Of a stretch of 8,439 nucleotides of DNA, positions 1-6,090 are shown piece by piece (position 1 is the first letter of the stretch; the number at the start of each line of letters is the position of its first letter). Position numbers and translations under genes: made by a program. This DNA is from Bacillota bacterium (GTDB lineage Bacteria > Bacillota > DTU030 > DUMP01). Below the pieces are notes generated by a model. It was given only the letters and a program-made list of their open reading frames with translations. It ran no database searches and was not told where the DNA came from. Location of the stretch: NCBI GenBank assembly GCA_012735455.1, contig JAAYHG010000293.1, positions 1 through 8,439 on the forward strand, written 5' to 3'.

Positions 1-202
1 CCACCTTTACCTCACCAGCTGTGGGTTCGGTTAGCCCCATCAGCATCAAGATGGTAGTTGTCTTACCGGCACCGTTGGGGCCCAGAAGCCCAAAGACCTC
101 CCCTGCCAAGATCTCCAGGTTTAGATTGTCGACAGCTGTGAAGGCCCCGTAACGTTTTGTAAGCCCTGCAGTAGAGATAAGGCTTCTTTCAACTGCAACC
201 AT
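1..202 (-). CDS. ABC transporter ATP-binding protein (N-terminal part, cut by window edge)
   Basis: This is the first 67 codons of an ABC-transporter ATPase, the cytoplasmic subunit that drives a membrane permease. It begins at an ATG at 202-200. The translation shows an A-loop aromatic (Y18 in TKRYG), the usual VDNLNLEI strand region, and a complete Walker A motif GPNGAGKTT (residues 41-49). The reading frame is open to the edge; the Q-loop, signature and Walker B lie off-window. Only two bases separate its start from the TAA of the upstream NEW3 gene, and a GGGAG ribosome site sits inside the end of that gene, so the two are almost certainly co-translated. The [20 protein letters not shown] pattern is typical of ABC-2/drug and lipid export type ATPases, but the substrate cannot be told. 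The permease is expected next, beyond the left edge. Confidence 0.93.
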   Translation of the reverse strand, partial: MVAVERSLISTAGLTKRYGAFTAVDNLNLEILAGEVFGLLGPNGAGKTTTILMLMGLTEPTAGEVKV

Positions 203-204
203 GG

Positions 205-1404
205 TTATCGTCTCCCGTACAGCCTAAAGAGCCTGAGCACACCAGCTATGGCAGCAACAATAACAGCCACGCCTACAATGCCCCACAGAGTCGATGTTTT
301 CACCAACACCCGTAGCTCGGTGCTGCTTCTTGCCTCCGGACTGCTGGCGGTGAGGCTCACTACGTAATCACCGGCAATGGCACGACGATCGGGACGTATA
401 TAAGCCTTAACCTGCTTGGTTTCTCCGGCGGCCAACAAATCAAGTTCCTCCGGTTCGAAACGGACGGACCAGTTCTGTGGCTCCCAGGAAGTAAACCTTA
501 CCCCATTCAAGTCAGCACTGCCGGTGTTTGTAACGTCCAGGGTAATCTCCCGTTCCTGTCCGGGATTGGCAGAGGCATTAAGGCGGCCGCTCGGAGTGGA
601 TAGTTTAAGCTCATATGTTCCGGTGATCTTAACTACCAGTTCTGTTTGCAGTGTGCCGCCTGCTGACACCGCGGCAATGGGGATCTTATACTCCCCGGCT
701 TTAACACCCTGTGCCGGAATAACCTCCACATCCAGGGCCTGGCTTTCCCCAGCCTTGATGCTCAAGCTGGCGATCTTTTTGCTGTCGTAAGCGGGGCTGA
801 AGGAAATCTGCCAGCCGCGCGGCACTTGAGCCGCCAGACTGTAAGATTGCTCTTTGGCGGTATCGTTGGTAAGATTAACGCGGAATTCAAAAGTGGCCCC
901 AGCTGGCCCTTCCAGCTGCGGGTACTGAGCCTGGAGCTTACCTTCCCCCGTTCCCTTTGTAGATACTTTGAGATCCAGGGTGAGGTTAGCGACCGCTTTC
1001 CCTGCAGCGGCCCTGACAACTACCTGGTATGTCCCCTCTTTTAGCTCCGCTGGTAGTTCCAGTTCCAGGGTGAGATTTTGGGGGATGCCTCTTTGAGCAA
1101 AAACCTGGTGTACCGCTTTGCCGTGTCCCTCCAGGGTGTACTGCCACCCCTCCGGGGCTGAGACCACACTCACGTTCACCGGTTGCGAAGAGAGTCCAGC
1201 ATTAAGAACCTCAAGCGGAAATTCTACAGTTTCACCTGGCCGAGCAGTGACACCGGGATAAGGGGTGCTTAGAATGAGCTGCCCCTGGGCCAAGGCTAGG
1301 CCCGAGATCAAAGGCAGTAAACTACTTACAATCAGCAGCGCTGCGAGAAGTACGAGTACCCCCTTACGCAGCTTCAAGAAAACTGTTGACCTACTAGAAT
1401 TCAC
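205..1404 (-). CDS. Secreted, membrane-anchored NEW3-repeat protein of an ABC transporter operon (COG1470-like)
   Basis: A 399-residue protein starting at a GTG (1404-1402), with AGGGAGG nine bases upstream (1420-1414). Residues 1-40 form a signal peptide: basic K/R residues at 11-14, a hydrophobic run 16-38, and an ALA|Q cleavage-like site near 40. Three related beta-sandwich units follow, about 42-147, 154-260 and 266-370. Each has a PG/AG-E-T/F-E strand, a GW or NW turn (87, 198, 312) and a closing AGEY/AGDY or EGTY strand (125, 236, 344). This matches the NEW3 (alpha-galactosidase-associated) fold. A single transmembrane helix at 373-392 and a basic tail (RLFRLYGRR) anchor it with the repeats outside the cell. 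It overlaps functionally with the ATPase two bases downstream. I infer an extracytoplasmic accessory or substrate-contact subunit of that transporter; the ligand is unknown. No enzymatic motif is visible. Confidence 0.9.
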   Translation of the reverse strand: MNSSRSTVFLKLRKGVLVLLAALLIVSSLLPLISGLALAQGQLILSTPYPGVTARPGETVEFPLEVLNAGLSSQPVNVSVVSAPEGWQYTLEGHGKAVHQVFAQRGIPQNLTLELELPAELKEGTYQVVVRAAAGKAVANLTLDLKVSTKGTGEGKLQAQYPQLEGPAGATFEFRVNLTNDTAKEQSYSLAAQVPRGWQISFSPAYDSKKIASLSIKAGESQALDVEVIPAQGVKAGEYKIPIAAVSAGGTLQTELVVKITGTYELKLSTPSGRLNASANPGQEREITLDVTNTGSADLNGVRFTSWEPQNWSVRFEPEELDLLAAGETKQVKAYIRPDRRAIAGDYVVSLTASSPEARSSTELRVLVKTSTLWGIVGVAVIVAAIAGVLRLFRLYGRR

Positions 1405-1473
1405 CTTCCTATGCCTCCCTTTTTGATATTACCGTTCATTAAAGATAGACGAAATAGCACCTGCGAAACGTAA

Positions 1474-1534
1474 CACCTGCCACGGGGACTGTCCCCGGGG
1501 CAGGGCCGTCCCCGTGGCAGGGCCGTGGCAGGTG
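1474..1534. repeat. G/C-rich nested inverted repeat (candidate dispersed hairpin element)
   Basis: The outer arms CACCTGCCACGG (1474-1485) and CCGTGGCAGGTG (1523-1534) are perfect 12-base complements. A second perfect pairing of 14 bases joins 1476-1489 to 1508-1521, and GGGGAC-T-GTCCCC (1484-1496) makes a third small hairpin. The first two folds share the same left arm and so exclude one another. The element lies between divergently transcribed genes and has no T-run, so it is not an obvious terminator. The CTGCCACGGGGAC phrase resembles short intergenic repeats I recall from other Firmicutes, sometimes near REP-type (Y1) transposases; that link is from memory, not shown here. Confidence 0.75.
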
Positions 1535-1652
1535 GGCGGCAGGGCTTCCAGAAGATTACAGCGGAACTTTTAGAGAGCGAGCTTCGTCTATAAGACCAAG
1601 AAGCCTGCGCCCAGGAAGTGCCCCTTTTGCGCGGGCTGGCTGGCAAGAATGA

Positions 1653-1659
1653 AGGAGGT
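1653..1659 (+). promoter_or_regulatory. Ribosome binding site deciding a TTG start
   Basis: AGGAGGT is a near-perfect anti-16S match ending eight bases before the TTG at 1668. No ATG or GTG in the frame is similarly placed, so this site fixes the rare TTG start of the downstream gene. Confidence 0.85.
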
Positions 1660-1667
1660 CAAAGGAC

Positions 1668-2699
1668 TTGAAAGGGAAATGGAGGTTAGCCGCCGTTATA
1701 TTAGCGGGCGTGATGTTCATAGTAGGGGTGGGTTTCAGTGCCAAGGAGACAGTGCCGGCTTTAGTGAACCAGGTGCAGTTTGTATTGAACGACCGTGAGG
1801 TCCAGCCAAGCGACCGCCCTGGCTACTACTTCAATGGGGTCGATTATGTACCTGAAGCACTGAACTACAAAGGTACCAATTATGTACCGCTGCGCTTTGT
1901 TGCCGAGGTGCTCGGCCTTAAGGTAGCATGGGACCAGGAAACGCGCAGCATTATCCTGGGAGAGACGATAGCCGTTCCCCCGGTGGCGCCGCCCGATCCC
2001 GAGAAAAAGCCGTCCTTTCAGATGCTGAATCCCGCAGAGGCTCCCCAGGGGGTGCGAGATCTGATCAACCGCTCCCGTGAGCTTGAACTTGCCCAAACCA
2101 TAACTGTGGGGGAGGAGACCTACCTGGTAGTAACGCGGGGCGTCAAGCCCACTGGCGGCTACGCAGTGGAGATTGAGAGTGTTGTTGATACTGGAGAAGA
2201 AATAGAGGTGCAGGTGAGGTACGTGGACCCAGCACCTGATGCCATCGTCACACAGGCGCTCACCTACCCTGTTGCGTTGGCCGTGCTGCCCAAAGTTGAG
2301 AAACCCGTGCGTTTTATCGGTGTTGACGAGGCTTATATCCCACAGCTCTGGGGTCTGGATTACCTGGAGCCCGTAGTCGCAGAAGGTTCAACGAATATCA
2401 AGCTTCTTTCTCCTACGGTCCAGGGCTCTGAGCTTACCGTTCGCGGCGTGGCGCGAGTATGGGAAGCGGCGCTGAACTGGGAGATTTTGGCCGACGGCAA
2501 GGTTGTGGATGAGGGCTGTCTTATGACTGCCAGTGGTGCACCGGACTGGGGCTATTTCAGCCTAACCCTTCCTACACGTCTTGCCCAAGGCGAAAACTAT
2601 TTCCTGCGCCTCTTTTGGTCCAGCCCCAAGGATGGTTCCCCCCTCGACGTGGTGGAGGTGTCCTTGGACTCTTACCGCAGTGAGGCCAAAGGACGTTAG
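1668..2699 (+). CDS. Exported three-domain protein: copper amine oxidase N-terminal-like, PrcB C-terminal-like and Gmad2 domains
   Basis: A 343-residue protein with a TTG start backed by AGGAGGT eight bases upstream. Residues 1-25 are a signal peptide or N-terminal anchor (MKGKWR then a hydrophobic run). Residues 35-99 match the copper amine oxidase N-terminal-like domain: VQFVLNDREV, then YVPLRFVAEVLGLKVAWD and SIILG. This is a cell-surface stalk/adhesion module, not an oxidase. After a proline-rich linker (103-115), residues about 125-210 look like the PrcB C-terminal domain (TGGYAVEIESV, then VQVRYVDPAP and QALTYPVALAVLPK). Residues about 244-333 look like the Ig-like Gmad2 domain (LLSPTVQGSELTVRGVARVWEAALNWEI, then DWGYFSLTL). 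Such domains occur singly in Firmicute surface and sporulation/germination proteins. Function is not assignable beyond an extracellular, probably wall-associated role. It is a single-gene unit closed by the terminator at 2713-2746. Confidence 0.88.
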   Translation: MKGKWRLAAVILAGVMFIVGVGFSAKETVPALVNQVQFVLNDREVQPSDRPGYYFNGVDYVPEALNYKGTNYVPLRFVAEVLGLKVAWDQETRSIILGETIAVPPVAPPDPEKKPSFQMLNPAEAPQGVRDLINRSRELELAQTITVGEETYLVVTRGVKPTGGYAVEIESVVDTGEEIEVQVRYVDPAPDAIVTQALTYPVALAVLPKVEKPVRFIGVDEAYIPQLWGLDYLEPVVAEGSTNIKLLSPTVQGSELTVRGVARVWEAALNWEILADGKVVDEGCLMTASGAPDWGYFSLTLPTRLAQGENYFLRLFWSSPKDGSPLDVVEVSLDSYRSEAKGR

Positions 2700-2712
2700 G
2701 TAGTTTGTTGCG

Positions 2713-2746
2713 GCCTGTCACGGGAATAATCCGTGACAGGCTTTTT
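2713..2746 (+). terminator. Rho-independent terminator
   Basis: Perfect 11-bp stem GCCTGTCACGG (2713-2723) / CCGTGACAGGC (2731-2741) with a 7-base loop, followed directly by TTTTT and a second T-rich run. It lies 13 bases after the stop of the three-domain protein. Confidence 0.93.
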
Positions 2747-2849
2747 GCTTTTGTCTTGGAATTGACGAGGTAAACAACGCAAGACAAGGATTAAAAGAAC
2801 AGATTGTGCTAAACTGTCTAATTTGGACTCCTCGTTGCAGTGAACAGAT

Positions 2850-2878
2850 TTGCTAAAGCAGCCAAATGTTTTTAGTAT
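2850..2878 (+). promoter_or_regulatory. Candidate sigma-A promoter of the ArsR-family gene
   Basis: TTGCTA (2850-2855, 4 of 6 to TTGACA), a 17-base spacer and TAGTAT (2873-2878, 4 of 6 to TATAAT) lie in an A/T-rich stretch. The predicted transcript start near 2885 leaves about 45 bases of leader before the ATG at 2932. A second pair, TTGTTT at 2891 and TAATGT at 2914, also has a 17-base spacer but would start transcription beyond the ribosome site, so it is less likely. Confidence 0.45.
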
Positions 2879-2882
2879 TTAA

Positions 2883-2898
2883 TTAAGCAATTGTTTAA
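2883..2898. promoter_or_regulatory. Candidate repressor operator (imperfect palindrome)
   Basis: TTAAGCAATTGTTTAA is symmetric at 14 of 16 positions around its AATT centre. It falls on the predicted transcription start of the ArsR-family gene, where a bound repressor would block initiation. ArsR proteins commonly bind such A/T-rich inverted repeats in their own promoters; autoregulation here is inferred. Confidence 0.4.
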
Positions 2899-2931
2899 GT
2901 GTTTGTCCCAGATTAATGTAGGAGTGATAGG

Positions 2932-3297
2932 ATGGAGAAACAGGCGGAAATGCCAAGCCAGGTAAGCGGTGGTTCAAAATTAAAAGAAATCAAGGAGCAA
3001 GTTGCCGGCCTCACTGGTGTAGGTGAGTTGTTCAAGATTCTTTCCGATGACACCAGGAACAAATTACTGTACGCCTTGCATCACAAGAAAGAGCTCTGTG
3101 TTCGGGATATGGCAGAATTGACGAACTTGAGTCTGCCAGCTGTTTCTCATCACCTGCGCATCCTGCGCAACCAGCGGCTGGTAAATGCCCGCCGTGTTGG
3201 CAAGGAGGTTTATTACTCCCTGCGCGACAGGCAAATCGTAGCCTTGATTGCCATGGCTGCAGTGCGAGCCCGAGCTTTGGGGTTGAATGTATTCTGA
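2932..3297 (+). CDS. ArsR/SmtB-family winged-helix transcriptional repressor
   Basis: A 121-residue DNA-binding protein, usual length for the family, with an AGGAG site (2920-2924) seven bases before the ATG. The N-terminal 25 residues are polar and charged. The winged helix covers about 30-98: LFKILSDDTRNKLLYAL, then ELCVRDMAELTNLSLPAVSHHLRILRNQ (recognition helix about 68-80), then the wing LVNARRVGKEVYYSL. ELC56VRD aligns with the alpha-3 metal site ELCVCD, but the second cysteine is arginine. In the alpha-5 site only D99 remains; the SmtB His and Glu positions are Q101, R112 and L115. C56 is the only cysteine. The usual metal sites are therefore absent and the signal is unknown. It lies 92 bases upstream of the radical SAM gene on the same strand with no terminator between, so it probably controls itself and that gene. 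Confidence 0.92.
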   Translation: MEKQAEMPSQVSGGSKLKEIKEQVAGLTGVGELFKILSDDTRNKLLYALHHKKELCVRDMAELTNLSLPAVSHHLRILRNQRLVNARRVGKEVYYSLRDRQIVALIAMAAVRARALGLNVF

Positions 3298-3389
3298 ACG
3301 GGGTGGGCCAAAAAAGCGGACGGGGGTGGCTGGTGGACAGACCTAGCTGTTAATTTGTCGGGTAGAGATATAAAGGGGGAGGAAAGCAA

Positions 3390-4781
3390 ATGCCAATGAC
3401 CAACACCTTGACAGCGGGGATGGAGCGTGCCAGGGAGCTTGCGGCGGAACTGGCTCTTGACCAAGCCCTTAAGTACCTGAACCGGAATCCAGACGAGAAT
3501 CTGCCCCGCATCCTTGACTTTGTTGAACGCTTGGCTCCCGATGAAGGACAAAAGAAAAACATTCGAGTGCTGAAGAAAAGACTGGCCGATGATGAACGAG
3601 CGTTTGCTCAGATAAAACGCCTTGCCTCTAACCAGAAGATGCTCAAGAACTTCATGAACATATGGGTGATCAAAGCTATTGTGCTCGGCGGTCCACACCG
3701 CAATGCCTTAATGAAGCGCTACAATGTGCATATTCCCTGCGCTATTCTGGTGGATCCAACCTCGGCCTGCAACCAGCGTTGCAGAGGTTGCTGGGCTGGC
3801 AAGTACCAGCAAATGGATCGCCTGGAGCCAGAGTTGTTGAACCGGATTCTGCGCGAGGCCAAGGACCTGGGGATCTACTGGATTGTATTCTCCGGCGGCG
3901 AACCCTTTGCCTATCCTGAGCTCTTGGACGTGGTGGCTGAGCATCCGGACCTCGCCTTCATGGCTTATACCAACGGCACTTTAATCTATGATAAGGTCGC
4001 CGACCGCTTGGCGGAGCTGGCCAATTTTACGCCGGCTATCAGCCTCGAGGGCTGGCGGGAAGAAGCGGACGCGCGACGGGGTGAAGGAGTATTTGACAAA
4101 ATCGTCGCCACCATGGACCGGCTGCGGGAACGGGGAATCTTCTTTGGCGCCTCGGTAACCGTGACACGCCAGAACATCGATACCATCTTTTCCGATGAGT
4201 TCATCGATTTCCTGGTCGACAAAGGTGCAGTGTACGCCTGGAGCTTCCACTACATCCCGGTAGGCCGAGGGCCCAACCTCGATATGATGATAACACCTGA
4301 ACAACGGGCCTGGTTGGTAGAGCGGGTGGCACAAATCCGCAATACCAAACCTATCCTAATTGCCGATTTCTGGAACGACGGGCACTTTACCGGGGGCTGC
4401 ATTGCGGGTGGTAAGATGTATTTGCATATCAACGCAGCCGGTGATGTGGAACCGTGTGCCTTTGCCCACTTTGCCAGCGACAATATTCATGACAAGAGCC
4501 TCCTGGAGGTTCTGTCCTCACCGCTCTTTACGGCCTATCAGGCACGTCAGCCTTTCTATAAGAAGAGCGCCTACGCTCCTTGTCCCATTATTGATGTGCC
4601 GCAGGCTTTGCGCGACATTGTCGCCGAGTCGGGGGCGCGACCAACCCACAGTGGAGCAGAAGACGTACTCACAGGCACTTCAGCAGCTTTCCTTGACCGC
4701 CGCTCGGCCCAGTGGCGTCAAGTAGCCGATACCCTGGAAGAACGTTATTATGGAACTGAAATCAAGAACGTAGGCAAATAG
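3390..4781 (+). CDS. Radical SAM enzyme, MoaA/PqqE-like, with C-terminal cysteines; substrate unknown
   Basis: A 463-residue protein starting at ATG 3390 behind a GGGGGAGG site. Residues 1-110 are mostly helical and charged. The core begins at about 117: CNQRCRGC gives C127, C131 and C134 (CX3CX2C, binding the SAM-coordinating 4Fe-4S cluster). It continues with FSGGEP (167-172), YTNGTLI (193-199) and ISLEGW (217-222). The C-terminal part GGCIAGG, NAAGDVEPCAF and APCPI supplies C337, C356 and C398, which could hold an auxiliary Fe-S cluster as in SPASM/Twitch proteins. The GGCIAGGKMYLHINAAGDVEPC stretch resembles a radical SAM family I recall as common in Clostridia and of unproven function. 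Peptide or small-molecule modification are both possible; no precursor peptide gene is adjacent. It is probably co-transcribed with the ArsR-family regulator and ends at the terminator at 4797-4858. Confidence 0.92.
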   Translation: MPMTNTLTAGMERARELAAELALDQALKYLNRNPDENLPRILDFVERLAPDEGQKKNIRVLKKRLADDERAFAQIKRLASNQKMLKNFMNIWVIKAIVLGGPHRNALMKRYNVHIPCAILVDPTSACNQRCRGCWAGKYQQMDRLEPELLNRILREAKDLGIYWIVFSGGEPFAYPELLDVVAEHPDLAFMAYTNGTLIYDKVADRLAELANFTPAISLEGWREEADARRGEGVFDKIVATMDRLRERGIFFGASVTVTRQNIDTIFSDEFIDFLVDKGAVYAWSFHYIPVGRGPNLDMMITPEQRAWLVERVAQIRNTKPILIADFWNDGHFTGGCIAGGKMYLHINAAGDVEPCAFAHFASDNIHDKSLLEVLSSPLFTAYQARQPFYKKSAYAPCPIIDVPQALRDIVAESGARPTHSGAEDVLTGTSAAFLDRRSAQWRQVADTLEERYYGTEIKNVGK

Positions 4782-4796
4782 ATTAAGGCTTGCTTC

Positions 4797-4858
4797 AAGA
4801 CCTGTCACGGGAGGACATCTCTGCCAAGGGATGGTCCCTGCGGCAGGTCTTAGTTTTT
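4797..4858 (+). terminator. Rho-independent terminator with branched stem
   Basis: AAGACCTG (4797-4804) pairs with CAGGTCTT (4844-4851), and the stem extends inward with G-U pairs and a mismatch. A small inner hairpin, AGGGA-TGG-TCCCT (4827-4839), sits at the top. A T-rich tract to 4858 follows. It lies 15 bases after the radical SAM stop. Confidence 0.75.
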
Positions 4859-4879
4859 CCCCGGTTTCGGCTGTCTAAG

Positions 4880-4912
4880 ACTTAAGAAAAGGCGGGCAGG
4901 AAGATCTTAAGT
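4880..4912. repeat. Inverted repeat upstream of the DUF2935 gene
   Basis: ACTTAAGA (4880-4887) and TCTTAAGT (4905-4912) are perfect 8-base complements separated by 17 bases. The spacing fits either a hairpin or a pair of protein-binding half-sites. It lies about 105 bases before the DUF2935 start. Confidence 0.4.
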
Positions 4913-4926
4913 AGGATCTGAGGCAA

Positions 4927-4951
4927 ATTCGCCAATAAGATGGTGGCGAAT
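4927..4951. repeat. Second inverted repeat upstream of the DUF2935 gene
   Basis: ATTCGCCA (4927-4934) and TGGCGAAT (4944-4951) are perfect 8-base complements with a 9-base loop. The element sits just before a TATACT (4974-4979) -10-like hexamer, so it may be an operator rather than an RNA hairpin. Confidence 0.4.
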
Positions 4952-4971
4952 AGCGCACGGTCAGGTTCCCG

Positions 4972-4979
4972 CATATACT
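4972..4979 (+). promoter_or_regulatory. Weak promoter -10 candidate for the DUF2935 gene
   Basis: CATATACT contains TATACT (5 of 6 to the sigma-A -10) and also fits the sigma-E -10 pattern CATAYANT. No good -35 for sigma-A is found at 17 bases. An ATA at 4950-4952 is 19 bases away, slightly long for sigma-E. The sigma factor is therefore undecided. Confidence 0.22.
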
Positions 4980-5004
4980 GCTACCATCACTGCAAACATG
5001 AATT

Positions 5005-5010
5005 AGGGGG
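5005..5010 (+). promoter_or_regulatory. Ribosome binding site deciding the DUF2935 start
   Basis: AGGGGG ends seven bases before the ATG at 5018. The in-frame upstream ATG at 4940 lies inside the inverted repeat at 4927-4951, has no comparable site, and would add 26 residues unlike the family. Confidence 0.7.
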
Positions 5011-5017
5011 TATTCCC

Positions 5018-5881
5018 ATGACTGCCACCTCTCAAGAAGCAAACCTGGCCCCGTTGCCGCTCCGCCAGGAGCTCGATTTTTGGTTGGGCATCATGACTGA
5101 CCATTCGCGCTTTATGCGCAATGCCTTCGATCCTACCGAAGAAAAGCTGTTTCGCCGGGCCCACGACTTTGGCGAGCGTTTCGCCCTACTGCGCAACCAG
5201 AACCGTATTCAGCCGGAACTAAGTGTTCAGTTTCTTATATTAGTGCAGGAACTCTTAGCACACCTAATTGTCTTTAAAGGCCGTGTGGCTGCAGGGCTTG
5301 AGGCATGCCAGATACTTGCCATCCTTCCTGCGGGATTCATCGAGCACATCCGGCGTGAAGCCATTTTCTTTTCTGGCGTCCTGGCCCGCCTCAGGGGGGG
5401 ACCTCGCCCCACTCTGGAGGATCTTGGACTGCCAGGGAGCGGTATGGCCGTCACAGCCCCACAGGTCCTTATCCCTCGGCTGCGGCAAGAGTTTCGGGCT
5501 ATAGCTTACGAAGAGATGCTATTTTGGCTGCGTATTGACTTTGAGCACATGGGGGTGCTTGCTGTTCGCTTTCTGCCCGAGCAAGAGGCTTACCGGCGCG
5601 AGACTTTGCGTTGGGGACAGAGACTCGCCCAGCAGTACGATGCAGTCCTATCAGCCTTTAACCGGAATGCCGATCCACGGCCTTTATTTGCTCCAACCCT
5701 TGCCCTCGTCGAGGAACATGCAGCCTTTTTGACACAGTTGTTCAACGATATCGTCACCTGTTCCATTCCCGGTGGGCAGACCAACTTCTGGCCACGTCTT
5801 GTTAATCACATGTGGCGCGAAGGTACTTATTTTATTCAGGTTCTCAGGGTCCTCATCTCCCTGGCGGACTCTGGCTTGTAA
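5018..5881 (+). CDS. DUF2935 family protein (two-repeat helical protein)
   Basis: A 287-residue, all-helical protein from ATG 5018, without signal peptide or membrane helix, so cytoplasmic. It consists of two related halves. The first has ELDFWLGIMTDHSRFMRNAF (19-37) and HIRREAIFF (110-118); the second has EEMLFWLRIDFEHMGVLAVRF (165-185) and HMWREGTYF (264-272). The E-x2-FWL-x-I-x3-H pattern and the later H-x2-RE-x3-F are the DUF2935 signature. The conserved Glu and His residues at matching positions (E19/H29/H110/E114 and E165/H177/H264/E268) suggest a buried metal site in each half; that is my inference, not a known activity. The family is found mainly in spore-forming Firmicutes and its function is unknown. 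It appears to be a single-gene unit with inverted repeats upstream and a terminator downstream. Confidence 0.88.
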   Translation: MTATSQEANLAPLPLRQELDFWLGIMTDHSRFMRNAFDPTEEKLFRRAHDFGERFALLRNQNRIQPELSVQFLILVQELLAHLIVFKGRVAAGLEACQILAILPAGFIEHIRREAIFFSGVLARLRGGPRPTLEDLGLPGSGMAVTAPQVLIPRLRQEFRAIAYEEMLFWLRIDFEHMGVLAVRFLPEQEAYRRETLRWGQRLAQQYDAVLSAFNRNADPRPLFAPTLALVEEHAAFLTQLFNDIVTCSIPGGQTNFWPRLVNHMWREGTYFIQVLRVLISLADSGL

Positions 5882-5915
5882 ACACTCTCCTCATCCCAGA
5901 GCCTGCCATGTAGGT

Positions 5916-5954
5916 CTGCCATGGGGTCTATCCTCGTGGCAGCCCATTTTTTTT
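5916..5954 (+). terminator. Rho-independent terminator
   Basis: An 11-bp stem, 5916-5926 with 5932-5942 (CTGCCA / TGGCAG plus G-C and two G-U pairs), has a 5-base loop, then CCCA and eight Ts (5947-5954). It closes the DUF2935 gene 34 bases after its stop. Confidence 0.88.
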
Positions 5955-5979
5955 AAGAGTGGAGGGCCAAGGCGTACGA

Positions 5980-5998
5980 ACCCCTGCCTCTCAGGGGT
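5980..5998. repeat. Short hairpin upstream of the GDSL gene promoter
   Basis: ACCCCTG (5980-5986) and CAGGGGT (5992-5998) form a perfect 7-bp stem with a 5-base loop. It has no T-run and ends four bases before the -35 at 6002, so it could be a binding site next to the promoter or chance. Confidence 0.35.
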
Positions 5999-6001
5999 AC
6001 C

Positions 6002-6030
6002 TTGCGGTATTTCCAAGGCGGGAATATGAT
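6002..6030 (+). promoter_or_regulatory. Sigma-A promoter of the GDSL hydrolase gene
   Basis: TTGCGG (6002-6007), a 17-base spacer and TATGAT (6025-6030, 5 of 6 to TATAAT). Predicted transcript start is near 6037, giving a leader of about 54 bases. This also argues against any start upstream of 6037 for the gene. Confidence 0.55.
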
Positions 6031-6090
6031 AAGAGTAAACTCAAAGGGCAGGTTCCAAGACAGGCAAGCGGTGTGGATGGGGGGAAGAGC

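Noticed and set aside
416..790. 124-codon open frame on the plus strand inside the NEW3 gene
   Set aside because: It is antisense to a well-supported protein, has no ribosome site and its translation has no recognisable domain.
1426..1454. Minus-strand promoter candidate TTTCGT, 17 bases, TAATAT before the NEW3 gene
   Set aside because: The -35 matches only 2 of 6 positions and transcription would begin at the edge of the ribosome site.
1401..1646. 81-codon minus-strand frame across the divergent intergenic region
   Set aside because: It reads straight through the nested inverted repeat, is compositionally odd and has no ribosome site; the overlap with the NEW3 start is accidental.
3213..3698. 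161-codon minus-strand frame across the ArsR/radical SAM junction
   Set aside because: It is antisense to two solid genes, with no ribosome site and no recognisable motif.
4940..5017. Longer start for the DUF2935 protein at ATG 4940
   Set aside because: It has no ribosome site, begins inside an inverted repeat and upstream of the -10 candidate, and the extra residues look non-coding.
5967..6020. Direct repeat CCAAGGCG (5967-5974 and 6013-6020)
   Set aside because: Eight bases twice in about 50 is weak, with no further extension; treated as chance.
5959..6090. Longer start for the GDSL hydrolase
   Set aside because: The stretch contains a hairpin and a good promoter (6002-6030), and SGNH proteins normally begin just before the GDSL block, as from ATG 6091.
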